DNA of 64,000 bases from Microlunatus endophyticus (GCF_014646195.1 NZ_BMMZ01000009.1:124001-188000), one strand, 5' to 3'. Numbered from the stretch's first letter, positions 53,114-61,559 are shown. The notes: a model not told the origin generated them from the letters alone. Numbers and translations are program-made.

Positions 53114-53236
53114 GTGAAGATCCGCAATTCGCTGCGTACGTTGAAGAAGCAGCCGGGCTCTCAGGTGGTCCGACGGGGCCGGCGCACGTTCGTCATCAAC
53201 AAGCGCAACCCGAGGATGAAGGCCAGGCAGCGATGA
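53114..53236 (+). CDS. rpmJ: 50S ribosomal protein L36, zinc-free paralogue
   Basis: A 40-residue protein, [20 protein letters not shown] and onward to [10 protein letters not shown], matching the alternative L36 type that lacks the zinc-binding Cys/His residues of the standard 37-residue form. Such C-minus paralogues replace the zinc form under zinc limitation in many actinobacteria. GTG start at 53114. The stop overlaps the ATG of the next gene (ATGA), coupling it to an RpiB-like isomerase, an uncommon partner. Confidence 0.95.
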   Translation: MKIRNSLRTLKKQPGSQVVRRGRRTFVINKRNPRMKARQR

Positions 53237-53736
53237 GCACAACGAACCAGCAACCGGCGCGGTTCCGCGTCGGCATAGCGACCGATGATGCGGCAGTCGC
53301 ACTCAGAGATCATCTGGCGGAGGTGCTTCGCGACGACGAACGCGTTGTGGAGGTGATCGACTTCGGCGTCCGGGACGCTGATGATCACACCCCGTATCCG
53401 ATTCCGTGCATCCGGGCGGCCGAGGCGATCCGCGACGGCGCCATCGATCGCGCGGTCGTGCTGGGTGGTACCGGGCTGGGTGAGGCGATCTCGGCGAACA
53501 AGGTCCGCGGCGTCCGGGCAGCAGTGGCGACCGACCCGTTCTCGCTGGAGCGATCGGTGCTGTCCAACAACTGTCAGGTGCTGGCACTGGGCGAGCGGGT
53601 CGTCGGATTTCCCTTGGCAGCAAGGCTGGTCACCGACTGGCTCGGCTACAGGTTCGATCCGCAGTCGCCGTCGGCTGCCAAGGTCGCGGTGATCACCGAG
53701 TACGAGGCGACCGGCCGGCTCAGCTCGCAGAACTGA
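53233..53736 (+). CDS. rpiB: RpiB/LacAB-family sugar-phosphate isomerase
   Basis: A 167-residue isomerase that interconverts aldose and ketose phosphates (ribose-5-P/ribulose-5-P or tetrulose analogues). The phosphate-loop block [19 protein letters not shown] is at about residues 78-96. The cysteine found before GTG in E. coli RpiB is absent, and Glu84 stands where the mycobacterial enzyme uses glutamate as base, so it is the actinobacterial subtype. Start ATG in a four-base overlap with rpmJ; 3' end overlaps the convergent SDR gene by 17 bases. The true substrate may be a sugar other than ribose. Confidence 0.85.
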   Translation: MSTTNQQPARFRVGIATDDAAVALRDHLAEVLRDDERVVEVIDFGVRDADDHTPYPIPCIRAAEAIRDGAIDRAVVLGGTGLGEAISANKVRGVRAAVATDPFSLERSVLSNNCQVLALGERVVGFPLAARLVTDWLGYRFDPQSPSAAKVAVITEYEATGRLSSQN

Positions 53737-54613
53737 TCGCGAACCGGATCCCGGTCAGCCGTTCGGACAGCGTCCAGAGGTCGGCGGCGAGCTCCCGGTC
53801 GAGCGCTGTCGCCGAAGGCCGGCTGAGGTTCGGGCCGCTGTTTGCGCCATGCCGGGGACCTGCCACGACATAGCTTCCGCCAGGCAGCGGCTGGGTCGCC
53901 GCATAGAGCAAGGGCAGCGCGCCCTCGGCGGAGCTGCGGACGATGACCGGTCCGATGGCGCGGGCGATCGGACCGAAGCGATCGACGATTCCGGAGGCAA
54001 CGGCACCCGGGTGCACCGCATGCGCACGGACCGGGGATCCGGCAGCGTCCAGTCGGGCCTGCAGTTCCTGGGTGAACAGCAGGTTCGCCAGCTTCGACTG
54101 CGCGTACGCCGTGCCGGCTCGATATCGGCGATGATCGAAATTCGGGTCGGCGAGATCGATCCGGCCATGGCGATGCGCGACCGAGGCGACGGTCACCACC
54201 CGGTCAGTGATCATGGGCAGCAGCAGTCCGGTCAGCGCGAAGTGACCGAGGTGGTTGGTGCCGAACTGGAGCTCGAAACCGTCGGCGGTCCGGCGCAACC
54301 GGCCGCCGATCACTCCGGCATTGTTGATCACGATGTCGACCGGTTCGAAGATCGTCGCGACGTAGGACCGGACCGCAGCCAGATCAGCAAGATCAAGTCG
54401 CCGAATCTCGATCGTTCCGGGCACGCCCGCTAGAGCGGTCCGCCCGCGCTCGACGTCGCGAACCGCGGCGATCACCCGGGCCCCGGCGGCCGCCAATGCG
54501 GTGGCGGTCGCTGCCCCGATTCCGGAGCTGGCGCCGGTCACGATCACCGTACGGCCCGCGAGGACCGGCAGATCGCGGACGGACCAGCCCGTCGGAGTTG
54601 CCGGAAGTCTCAT
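53720..54613 (-). CDS. SDR oxidoreductase, retinol-dehydrogenase-like
   Basis: A 297-residue short-chain dehydrogenase of the extended RDH/WWOX-like type common in actinobacteria. TGASSGIG forms the cofactor loop, DIVINNAGV follows, and YAQSKLANLLF holds the catalytic Tyr-Lys pair. The ATG at 54611-54613 is selected; an alternative in-frame ATG lies at 54625 and the ORF runs further to 54808 without an RBS. Substrate unknown. Confidence 0.85.
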   Translation of the reverse strand: MRLPATPTGWSVRDLPVLAGRTVIVTGASSGIGAATATALAAAGARVIAAVRDVERGRTALAGVPGTIEIRRLDLADLAAVRSYVATIFEPVDIVINNAGVIGGRLRRTADGFELQFGTNHLGHFALTGLLLPMITDRVVTVASVAHRHGRIDLADPNFDHRRYRAGTAYAQSKLANLLFTQELQARLDAAGSPVRAHAVHPGAVASGIVDRFGPIARAIGPVIVRSSAEGALPLLYAATQPLPGGSYVVAGPRHGANSGPNLSRPSATALDRELAADLWTLSERLTGIRFAISSAS

Positions 54614-54690
54614 CACCCCGAGCATAGGTTGCACAGCGCCGGGCGGTGCGAGAGGCTGCCGGAAGGCACAGGAACGGTCTGGAGGTCGTG

Positions 54691-55488
54691 GTGACGACGG
54701 TCGGTGTGTTGCATCCGGGGGAGATGGGCGCCGGGATCGGTGCTGTGCTTCGGGCCCGGGATGTCGAAGTGGTGTGGGCGGGTGAGGGCCGCGGCCCGAG
54801 CACCGCACGGCGCGCTGCCGACGCCGGTCTGCGGGATGTCGGGACGATCGGGGAGATGGCCGCGGTAGCGGATCTGATCATCTCGATCTGCCCGCCGCAC
54901 GCCGCGATCGAGGTCGCGGAATCCGTTGCTCGACAAGGATTCTCCGGGACCTACCTGGATGCCAATGCGATCTCACCCGGCACTGCGGCGAAGGTCGCGG
55001 CAACCGTGTCGGCGGCACGCTACGTGGACGGCGGGGTGATCGGATCGCCTCCCAGCGAGCGCAACCGCACCCGGTTGTATCTCTCCGGGGCGGGCGCCGC
55101 CGAGTTGGTCCCGCTGCTGGACGGCGGCCCGTTGGAGGCTGTCGCCCTCGACGGTGATGCGACTGCGGCGTCGGCGCTGAAGATGACGTACGCGGCCTGG
55201 ACCAAGGGCAGTGCCGCATTGCTGCTCGCACTCCGCGGATCCGCCCGCGGGCACGGCGTCGAGACAGCATTGCTGGAGGAATGGCGGCGGTCCCAACCGG
55301 ATCTGCTGCAGCGCGCCGAGGCGGCGGAGCGGTCGGCCGTGGCCAAAGGCTGGCGGTGGACCGCGGAGATGACCGAGATCGCCCACACCTTCGCCGAGGC
55401 CGGCCAGCCCTCGGGTTTCCACCAGGCCGCGGCCGAGGTCTATAGACGCTATGAACGGCCGGCGGAGGCGGATTCAGCCGGCGCGTAG
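54691..55488 (+). CDS. NAD(P)-binding 6-phosphogluconate dehydrogenase-like protein (DUF1932)
   Basis: A 265-residue protein of the beta-hydroxyacid dehydrogenase fold. The Rossmann motif GVLHPGEMGAGIG opens the protein and ICPPHAAIEVA follows; the C-terminal helical domain (ALKMTYAAWTKGSAALLLAL) is of DUF1932 type and carries the active-site lysine in the usual place. GTG at 54691 has GGAGG five bases upstream; the ORF to 54646 is longer without support. It probably reduces or oxidises a small hydroxyacid; substrate unknown. Confidence 0.82.
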   Translation: MTTVGVLHPGEMGAGIGAVLRARDVEVVWAGEGRGPSTARRAADAGLRDVGTIGEMAAVADLIISICPPHAAIEVAESVARQGFSGTYLDANAISPGTAAKVAATVSAARYVDGGVIGSPPSERNRTRLYLSGAGAAELVPLLDGGPLEAVALDGDATAASALKMTYAAWTKGSAALLLALRGSARGHGVETALLEEWRRSQPDLLQRAEAAERSAVAKGWRWTAEMTEIAHTFAEAGQPSGFHQAAAEVYRRYERPAEADSAGA

Positions 55489-56469
55489 CAGGTCGATCAC
55501 GACCTTACCGCGGACGTGCCGGGCGGCCTGCAACTCGACGGCCTCGCGGATGTCCTCGATCGGGAAGGTCGCCGCGATGGGTACCCGCAGTCGACCGGCC
55601 GCGACCAGATCGGCGATGTTCTCCAGCGCGGCCGGGCCGGCGTTCGCACCGTTGGCGGCGGGCACCCCGTCGAGCTGAGCCGCGATGGTGCAGATGCGCT
55701 GGTCCGGGACTCCCAGGTCACGCGCCACTCGGACCGTGTCGGTGCCGTGCAGGTCGAGTGCCGCGGTGACCGGGCCGATGTCCAGATCCCGGATCCTGTC
55801 GATGACTCCGTCGCCGTACGCCACCGGCTCGACCCCCAGGCTCCGCAGGTGCTCGGCCGAGGCCGGCGACCCGGTCCCGATCACCCGGGCACCCACGATG
55901 GCCGCGAGTTGGACCGCGAACACGCCGACTCCCCCGCCCGCTCCGCCGACCAGCAGCACGTCCTCCGGACCGAGGTCGAGGACGGCGAGAGCGGCGGCGG
56001 CGGTGCTGCCGGCGATCGCCAGGGTTGCGGCGGTCACATCGTCGACATCGTCCGGTGTGTGGTGAGCGACGCCGGCCACGATGTCGCCCTGCGCGTCGAT
56101 CACGACATGGTCGGCGACCGACCGGGACAGGGCTGCGCCGAAGACCCGGTCTCCGGTCGCATAGCCGATCGCTCCCGCACCGACCTGGTCGACCACACCT
56201 GCAAAGTCGGTGCCGAATCCGCAGGGCAGGCTCAGACCGAACCGCGCGGCCGTTTCGGGATCGGAGGTCATCACCCAGTCCATGGGATTCAACCCCGCCG
56301 CGGTGACCCGGACGCGGATCTGGCCGGGTCCGGCCTGGGTCTCGGCCACCTCCCGGACGACCAGCGTCTCCGGTCCGCCGAACGCCTCGAGCAGGACCGC
56401 CCTGTTGGTGCGATCCCGTCTCGTGGAACCGGTTGCGGGATCTCCTGTGCCGTCGTTCTGCTCGTGCAT
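55474..56469 (-). CDS. NADP-dependent quinone oxidoreductase-like MDR
   Basis: A 331-residue zinc-free medium-chain dehydrogenase/reductase. VRVTAAGLNPMDWVM, FGTDFAGVVDQVGAG and the dinucleotide motif VGGAGGGVGVFAVQLAAIVGA identify it. It is divergent from a tetR gene, with a perfect operator in between, so it is probably induced as a detoxification enzyme. It belongs to the same family as the broken gene at 1003-2024. Its 3' end overlaps the convergent gene by 15 bases. Confidence 0.88.
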   Translation of the reverse strand: MHEQNDGTGDPATGSTRRDRTNRAVLLEAFGGPETLVVREVAETQAGPGQIRVRVTAAGLNPMDWVMTSDPETAARFGLSLPCGFGTDFAGVVDQVGAGAIGYATGDRVFGAALSRSVADHVVIDAQGDIVAGVAHHTPDDVDDVTAATLAIAGSTAAAALAVLDLGPEDVLLVGGAGGGVGVFAVQLAAIVGARVIGTGSPASAEHLRSLGVEPVAYGDGVIDRIRDLDIGPVTAALDLHGTDTVRVARDLGVPDQRICTIAAQLDGVPAANGANAGPAALENIADLVAAGRLRVPIAATFPIEDIREAVELQAARHVRGKVVIDLLRAG

Positions 56470-56497
56470 GTGTCTCGTCTCCTCACGGGCCCAGTAC

Positions 56498-56519
56498 GAA
56501 ACGGACTATGATCCGTTTC
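56498..56519. promoter_or_regulatory. TetR operator between MDR and tetR genes
   Basis: GAAACGGA-(6 bases)-TCCGTTTC, perfect 8-bp arms. A further half-site TGATCCGTTT at 56545-56554 ends at the tetR start codon, which would give autorepression as well as control of the divergent oxidoreductase. Confidence 0.75.
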
Positions 56520-56553
56520 ATCGACCGTAGCACGAATCGGAGCGTGATCCGTT

Positions 56554-57126
56554 TTGACCGAGCAGGAGCCCCGTCCGTCCCGGGCCGATGCGGCCCGCAA
56601 TCGCGAGCAGCTGCTGGCAGCCGCCACCCGTGTCCTCGGGTCCGGACGCAATGAGACGTCGATGCGGGCCATCGCGCGGGAGGCAGGGGTCGGCATCGCG
56701 ACGCTGTATCGGCACTTTCCGACCCGCGAGTCACTCGTGGAGGCGGTCTACCGGGACCAGGTCGTCCGACTGACGAGCGGCGCCCGCGAGTTGCTCGCCG
56801 CGGCCACGCCTGCGGCGGCATTGCGGGCCTGGATGGACCTCTTCGGCGACTGGATCGCCACCAAGAACGGCATGCTCGACACGCTGCTGACGATGATCGA
56901 GTGCGGCGACCTCGCCCATGCCCGGACCCGGGACGAGCTCCTGTGGGCGATCTCGGCGATCCTGGACGCGGGCAGCGCTGCAGGAGACCTGCGGTCCGAC
57001 ATCACGCCCGAGGAGGTCGCGGCGAGTCTGATCGGGATTTTTACCGTGGCCCGGCAGTCCGGCGGCACGGTCACCGCCGGTCGGCTGCTCGACATCCTCC
57101 TCGACGGCCTGCGGCCCAGACCATGA
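56554..57126 (+). CDS. TetR-family transcriptional regulator
   Basis: A 190-residue TetR regulator: helix-turn-helix TSMRAIAREAGVGIATLYRHFPTRESLVEAVY (about residues 35-66), then a helical ligand domain of the SBP-type C-terminus. It probably starts at TTG 56554, directly beside the operator half-site; no stronger in-frame start is present. The TGA stop (57124-57126) is the first TGA of a TGATCA tandem repeat. Likely represses the divergent oxidoreductase gene. Confidence 0.88.
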   Translation: MTEQEPRPSRADAARNREQLLAAATRVLGSGRNETSMRAIAREAGVGIATLYRHFPTRESLVEAVYRDQVVRLTSGARELLAAATPAAALRAWMDLFGDWIATKNGMLDTLLTMIECGDLAHARTRDELLWAISAILDAGSAAGDLRSDITPEEVAASLIGIFTVARQSGGTVTAGRLLDILLDGLRPRP

Positions 57127-57200
57127 TCAACCAGCGTGATCAACCAGCGTGATCAACACAGCGTGATCAACACAGCATGATCAACACAGCATGATCAACA
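57124..57200. repeat. TGATCA-containing 13/14-bp tandem repeat
   Basis: Two 13-bp units (TGATCAACCAGCG), three 14-bp units (TGATCAACACAGCG/A) and a 9-base remnant. The palindromic TGATCA in each unit gives a TGA on both strands, and the mixed spacing places stops in several frames. It provides the stop of tetR and of the decayed gene on the other strand. Confidence 0.9.
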
Positions 57201-57454
57201 TGAGGGCGATGTCCTGCGGTGCCGGATCCGCATCGTTCATGGTCGCCGCCTGCATGCTCCACGGCGTCCTGTTGTCCAGGCCGGAGGCATCGATCAAGTA
57301 GTCCGCCACCGTTTGGTGACCACGACGCCGGTGCCGCTGTACTGTTTCTTGAAGGTCGCGATGATCTTGCCGCCCACGTCGGGCTCGAGCTGCTCCAAGC
57401 CGTCAGGAGTGCCAGCCCGGTGAGCGCCGCTGCCATTCCGATACCGCAGACCAC
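57181..57454 (-). pseudogene. Decayed lipoprotein gene
   Basis: Three reading frames must be joined to obtain protein-like sequence. Frame one gives a signal peptide, MVCGIGMAAALTGLALLTA, where a lipobox Cys would be expected but Trp (TGG) is found. Frame two continues LEQLEPDVGGKIIATFKKQY and ends at a stop near 57320; frame three gives VADYLIDASGLDNRTPWSMQ, then AATMNDADPAPQDIALML, and stops inside the tandem repeat. I do not recognise the family. The DNA upstream has two Zur-box-like sites, so it may once have been a metal-regulated surface lipoprotein. Confidence 0.5.
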
Positions 57455-57486
57455 GGCGGGGTGTCGAGCCGTGATCGATCCATCCC

Positions 57487-57549
57487 GTTCTTATTGAGAT
57501 TGACTTTTACTATCGCCGGGAGCGATCGGCAATCGATCTCAATGAGAAC
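57487..57549. promoter_or_regulatory. Inverted pair of AT-rich boxes, possible Zur/Fur sites
   Basis: GTTCTTATTGAGAT (57487-57500) and ATCTCAATGAGAAC (57536-57549) are inverted copies with one mismatch, 35 bases apart, between zur and the decayed lipoprotein gene. The left copy extends into TTGAGATTGACTTTTA, which agrees in 11 of 16 positions with the TTGAAAATCATTTTCA form of actinobacterial Zur boxes. Confidence 0.4.
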
Positions 57550-57641
57550 GCCGCGCCGGCCAACAGGCGCGCGGTCTGCATAGGTCACCGACCCGGGGCC
57601 GGGTGTCCGAAGTTTGTGCTCCCCCGGCCGGTCGGCCAGGG

Positions 57642-58061
57642 TCACTTCGTCGCGGTCAATTCCCGCTCGCGCAGACTGCGTCGGCAATCGGAACACCGGC
57701 CGAAGATCTCGATGGTGTGGCTGACCAGCGTGAACCGTTTGCGGCGGGCGATCGATTCGACCCAGTCCTCGTGCTCCGGTCCGATCTCGATGGTCTTCCC
57801 GCAGTCGATACAGACCAGATGGTGATGATGTTGGTCACTGCAATATCGGTAGAGCTGCTCGGCGCCGTTCATCTGGATGGTGTCAGCGGCGCCGGACTCC
57901 GCGAAGTCGTTGAGGTTGCGATACACGGTGGCCAGGCCGACCGGATTGCCCGCCTCCCGGAGCCGGGCATGCAGTTCCTGTGCGCTGACGAATCCTTGAC
58001 AGTCGGCCAGCTCGGCCTCGATCAGAGCTCGCTGCTGAGTATTCCTGCGACGCGGCGCCAT
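57642..58061 (-). CDS. zur: Fur-family zinc uptake regulator
   Basis: A 139-residue Fur-family repressor. DNA-binding winged helix in the first 75 residues (FVSAQELHARLREAGNPVGLATVYRNL), HHHHLVCIDCGK at 78-89, and a second CxxC (Cys123, Cys126), completing the structural zinc site with Cys84 and Cys87. SHTIEIFGRCSDCR is typical of Zur rather than iron Fur in actinobacteria. ATG at 58059-58061 with GGAGG upstream; ORF extension to 58151 not used. It probably controls zinc uptake and alternative ribosomal proteins such as the rpmJ in this window. Confidence 0.85.
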   Translation of the reverse strand: MAPRRRNTQQRALIEAELADCQGFVSAQELHARLREAGNPVGLATVYRNLNDFAESGAADTIQMNGAEQLYRYCSDQHHHHLVCIDCGKTIEIGPEHEDWVESIARRKRFTLVSHTIEIFGRCSDCRRSLRERELTATK

Positions 58062-58137
58062 CCTCCACCTCCGGAACGTGAGCCTACCCGGCAGGCCGAC
58101 CGCCCCCCGGCTCTCTGGGATCGGGTTAGAGGACCGG

Positions 58138-59610
58138 TCAGAGATCGTCACCGAACAAGTCGTCGAAGGTCATCGCGCTCTTGCGTTGCTTCGGCGGGCG
58201 AGGGGCGCCCGCACGTTCGCTCGGTCGGGGGAGGGCCGCTTCCTGCGTTCGCGTCCGAGCCGTCCGGACCCCGGGGGTCGGTCTCGGAGCCACCGTGCTG
58301 ACCTCCGTCACCGGGCGGCCGGGCCGTGTATCGGCCTGATCGGGTTGGTCGGCGTGCCGACTGGCGCGCACGACGGCGACGCCGATCATGGTTGTCAGCG
58401 GCATCGCCAGAACCAGCCCGATCGCCCCGACGAGGGTTCGCAGGATCTCCTCGCTCAACGCCTCGGTCTGGGCGACCTCGCCCAGGGGACGCCGGTAGAC
58501 CGTGATCAACAACAGGGTCGACAGTCCGGCGCCCGCCGTCGCGAAGGCGATGGTGTAGACGCTGGATGCGATGTGATCACGGCCGATCCGCATCGCCCGG
58601 GAGAACAGCTTCCGGGGCTCACGATCCGCTGCCGCCAACTCCCAGACGGCGGACGCCTGCGTGACAGTGACGTCGTTGAGGACACCCAACCCGGCGACGA
58701 TCATCCCGCTCATCACGACGGCGGCGAGTCTGAGATCCGGAGCCGATGCGGCCAGCAGGTAGTCGTCTTCGGTCACGACACCGGTGAGGTGCCCCCATCG
58801 GGTCGCCACCCAACCAAGGGCAGCAGTGAGGAGCAACCCGAAGAGGGTCCCGACCAGGGCCGTTGTCGTGCGGGTGCTGAAGCCGTGCGCCGCGTACAAC
58901 ACGACGAACACGATCGCCGATGAACCCACCAGCGCGACCAGGATCGGGTTCTCACCGCTGACCAGCGCGGGAAACATGAACCTGATCAGGACGAAGCCGG
59001 CGAAGCCGAGGCCGACCATCGCGGCCAGGCCTCGCCAGCGCGCTACGACGATCACCGCCAGCGCGAAGAGCAGGCCGAAGGCGAACAGGGGCACTGTACG
59101 TTCGAAGTCGGAGAATTCGTACGACGCCTGGGCGCGACTGCCGCCCGGCACCCGGGCGAGCTTCACCTTCTGGCCGACGGTCGCGCCGGATGCGAACTGC
59201 GCCTGTGTCAGGGTGACCCGGGTCAGCTGGCCTTCACCCGGACCCTCCAGCACCCGTACCGTGAGCTTGGCGCACTTGCCGTCCCCGGCAGTATCCGGGA
59301 TGTATCCGACCTGGCCGCTGCAGGATATCGGCTGCACCTTCGTGATCTCGCCGGTCGGCAACGTCAATCCCGGGACCGAGTACTGCGACGCATTCTCCTG
59401 GAGATGGGCCGAGACATCGCGCGGCCACAACGCGTACAGACCGATCGCGGTGGCGGCGGCGAGGGGGACCAGGATGATGATCATCAGCCGGAGCGCGCGG
59501 CGTTGTCGACGAGCAGCGGCCACCCCCACCGGATGATCCGAAGAGTGCATGTGGCTCACAGGACCTGTCCTCGTTGCAGCGTCGGTTGCATCGTCCACGT
59601 GGCGGGACAT
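58138..59610 (-). CDS. YibE/F-like membrane protein
   Basis: A 490-residue membrane protein of the YibE/F family. One N-terminal helix (LMIIILVPLAAATAIGLYAL), an extracellular beta domain of about 100 residues with a Cys pair (SCSGQVGYIPDTAGDGKC), then about seven helices (VPLFAFGLLFALAVIVVA to VLAMPLTTMIGVAVV) and a cytoplasmic Pro/Arg-rich tail ending MTFDDLFGDDL. Function is unknown in the family. It precedes zur by 76 bases on the same strand. Confidence 0.85.
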   Translation of the reverse strand: MSRHVDDATDAATRTGPVSHMHSSDHPVGVAAARRQRRALRLMIIILVPLAAATAIGLYALWPRDVSAHLQENASQYSVPGLTLPTGEITKVQPISCSGQVGYIPDTAGDGKCAKLTVRVLEGPGEGQLTRVTLTQAQFASGATVGQKVKLARVPGGSRAQASYEFSDFERTVPLFAFGLLFALAVIVVARWRGLAAMVGLGFAGFVLIRFMFPALVSGENPILVALVGSSAIVFVVLYAAHGFSTRTTTALVGTLFGLLLTAALGWVATRWGHLTGVVTEDDYLLAASAPDLRLAAVVMSGMIVAGLGVLNDVTVTQASAVWELAAADREPRKLFSRAMRIGRDHIASSVYTIAFATAGAGLSTLLLITVYRRPLGEVAQTEALSEEILRTLVGAIGLVLAMPLTTMIGVAVVRASRHADQPDQADTRPGRPVTEVSTVAPRPTPGVRTARTRTQEAALPRPSERAGAPRPPKQRKSAMTFDDLFGDDL

Positions 59611-59753
59611 CGCCGAAGATCACGGTATCCGCCGGCCACTGTCGCCCCGGGTCGCCGCGCCGCAGTGCCGATGCGGTCAGCAGTCCTGCCCTGAGTACCG
59701 ACTGAGCGCGACCTGGCCAGGTGCCGTACCGGATGGGAGGTCGTTCGGTGATT

Positions 59754-59774
59754 CGAGAACAGTAATTGTTCTCG
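59754..59774. promoter_or_regulatory. Inverted repeat CGAGAACA-(5)-TGTTCTCG
   Basis: Perfect 8-bp arms around GTAAT, in the 476-base stretch without an intact gene between the YibE/F-like and MFS genes. It resembles a repressor operator, and lies next to a gene remnant at 59775-59905. The rest of 59611-60086 shows nothing else supportable. Confidence 0.45.
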
Positions 59775-59905
59775 TTACCGTGTCTGGGGTGAGCCGCGCG
59801 GGCTCATGGTCGCAGCTGCATCCGCATCGCGGATGCTGACCGCACCGAGGACGGCGAGCACGGCGACGACGGGCACCAGGAACGCCACGTGGTTGCAGTG
59901 GAAGC
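59775..59905 (-). pseudogene. C-terminal remnant of an MFS efflux transporter
   Basis: In one minus frame the sequence reads HVAFLVPVVAVLAVLGAVSI followed by RDADAAATM and a stop at 59775-59777, which is the usual ending of DHA2/EmrB-type drug exporters in actinobacteria (last helix plus RDxDAAATM). The frame cannot be continued upstream into more transporter sequence. It lies directly downstream of an intact transporter of that family and is probably a duplicated or recombined tail. Confidence 0.45.
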
Positions 59906-60086
59906 TGAGAGCTCGAGTCCAGCTCGCCGACGTTCTCCTTCACCAATCTCAACGCCACGGAGGTCAGGACCCTCGAGATCTTCTCCGCAAGATCGACCTG
60001 GACTGATTCTTGCCCCTGATCGGCTCCATTGCGCCGGGGCGGAGCGGGTCGAAGATCAGCCCGATCGCATACGCCCACTGCGCTCG

Positions 60087-61559
60087 TCACGCCGCGACAG
60101 CGGACTCCACGACTTCCGGCACCGGGGCGGCGGCGGGCACATGCCGGCGGAAGAGGAAGGCCGCCAGCAGGGCGCCCCCGACGAAGATCCCGGCCGTGAC
60201 CCAGTACACGGTGGTGTAGCTGTGCAGCATCGCCAGCGCCGCGGTGTCCGGCGCCGGAGGCCGGTGCCCCGCGACGTACGCGGTCGCGGCAGACGCGGCG
60301 ATCGTGTTGAGCAGCGAGGTGCCGATCGATCCGCCGACCTGCTGGCTGGTGTTCACCAGGGCCGAGGCGATGCCGGCGAAGTGTCGGTCCACGCCGAGGG
60401 TCGCCGTCTGGATGGACGGCGGCATGATCGAACCCATACCGGCACCCATGACCAGCAGCGGGGGCAGGACATCGGCGGCGTAGCTGCTGTGCGCTCCGAG
60501 GCGGGTGAGCAGTACCAGACCGACAGCGACCACCAGCATGCCGATCGGCACGAGGATCCTCGGTCCGAAGCGCGGGTTGAAGATGTTGGTGCCGAGCTGG
60601 GCGCTGAGGATCAGCATGCCGATCATCGGCAGGAATGCCAGACCTGTCTTGATCGGGTCGTAGCCGAGCGAATTCTGCAGGTAGTAGGTCAGAAAGAGGA
60701 ACAGTGCAAACATCCCGGAGCCCGCGATGAGGATCGAGAGATAGGCGGCGCCGCGATTGCGATCCAGCACCACCGCGAGCGGGAGCAACGGATGCGAGGC
60801 GCGCAGCTGCCACAGTACGAACGCCACGAGCAGCACGCCGCACGCGACCAGCAGTCCCCAAGCCTGCGCGGCCCCCCAGCCGTCGGTCTCTGCATTGGAG
60901 AAGCCGAGCACCAAGGCGAAAAGGCCACCGCTGATCAATGCTGCGCCCGGTACATCCAACCGCGGTCGGGCCTCGGCTCGCGCCGGCACCCGGACGAACA
61001 GCAGGCCACCGATGACGGCCACGATGGCGAACACGACGTTGACGTAGAGGCTCCAGCGCCAGTTGAGATCCTGGGTCAGGAATCCGCCGAGAAGCAGCCC
61101 GACCGCGCCGCCGGCACCGGCAATGGCACCGAACACGCCGAACGCCCTGGCCCGCTCACGCGGGACTGTGAAGGTCGTGGCCAGTACGGCGAGAGCGGTC
61201 GGTGCGAGGATGGCGCCGAAGGCGCCCTGCAGCGCACGAGCCGCCACCAGCATGCCGAAACTCGCCGCGGCCCCGCCCAGTGCCGAGGACCCGGCGAAAC
61301 CGATCAGCCCGACTATGAAGGTGACCCGCCGGCCGACGATGTCCGACAGCCGACCGCCGAGCAGCAGCAGGCTGCCGAAGGCCAGCGAGTAGGCGGTCAC
61401 CACCCATTGCCGGTCGCCATTGCTGAAGCCGAGGTCCTTCTGCGCCGACGGGAGGGCGATGTTCACCACGGAACTGTCGAGGACGACCATCAGCTGTGCG
61501 ATGGCGACAGTGGCCAAGACCCACCAGCGCAGGGTCGACCGGTTCGAATGTGCAGACAT
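60087..61559 (-). CDS. DHA2/EmrB-type MFS drug efflux transporter
   Basis: A 490-residue exporter with 14 predicted helices. LDSSVVNIALPSAQKDL in helix 1, GGRLSDIVGRR (motif A), and the antiporter motif C region AGAGGAVGLLLGG are typical. The end is EVVESAVAA. ATG at 61557-61559 has AGGAG six bases upstream; the ORF extends to 61841 without support. It could be transcribed from the leftward promoter at about 62.43 kb, giving an 870-base structured leader. Confidence 0.92.
   Translation of the reverse strand: MSAHSNRSTLRWWVLATVAIAQLMVVLDSSVVNIALPSAQKDLGFSNGDRQWVVTAYSLAFGSLLLLGGRLSDIVGRRVTFIVGLIGFAGSSALGGAAASFGMLVAARALQGAFGAILAPTALAVLATTFTVPRERARAFGVFGAIAGAGGAVGLLLGGFLTQDLNWRWSLYVNVVFAIVAVIGGLLFVRVPARAEARPRLDVPGAALISGGLFALVLGFSNAETDGWGAAQAWGLLVACGVLLVAFVLWQLRASHPLLPLAVVLDRNRGAAYLSILIAGSGMFALFLFLTYYLQNSLGYDPIKTGLAFLPMIGMLILSAQLGTNIFNPRFGPRILVPIGMLVVAVGLVLLTRLGAHSSYAADVLPPLLVMGAGMGSIMPPSIQTATLGVDRHFAGIASALVNTSQQVGGSIGTSLLNTIAASAATAYVAGHRPPAPDTAALAMLHSYTTVYWVTAGIFVGGALLAAFLFRRHVPAAAPVPEVVESAVAA

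Noticed and set aside
57124..57200. Tandem repeat considered as a CRISPR array
   Set aside because: Units are 13-14 bp and contiguous, with no spacers; no cas genes are present.
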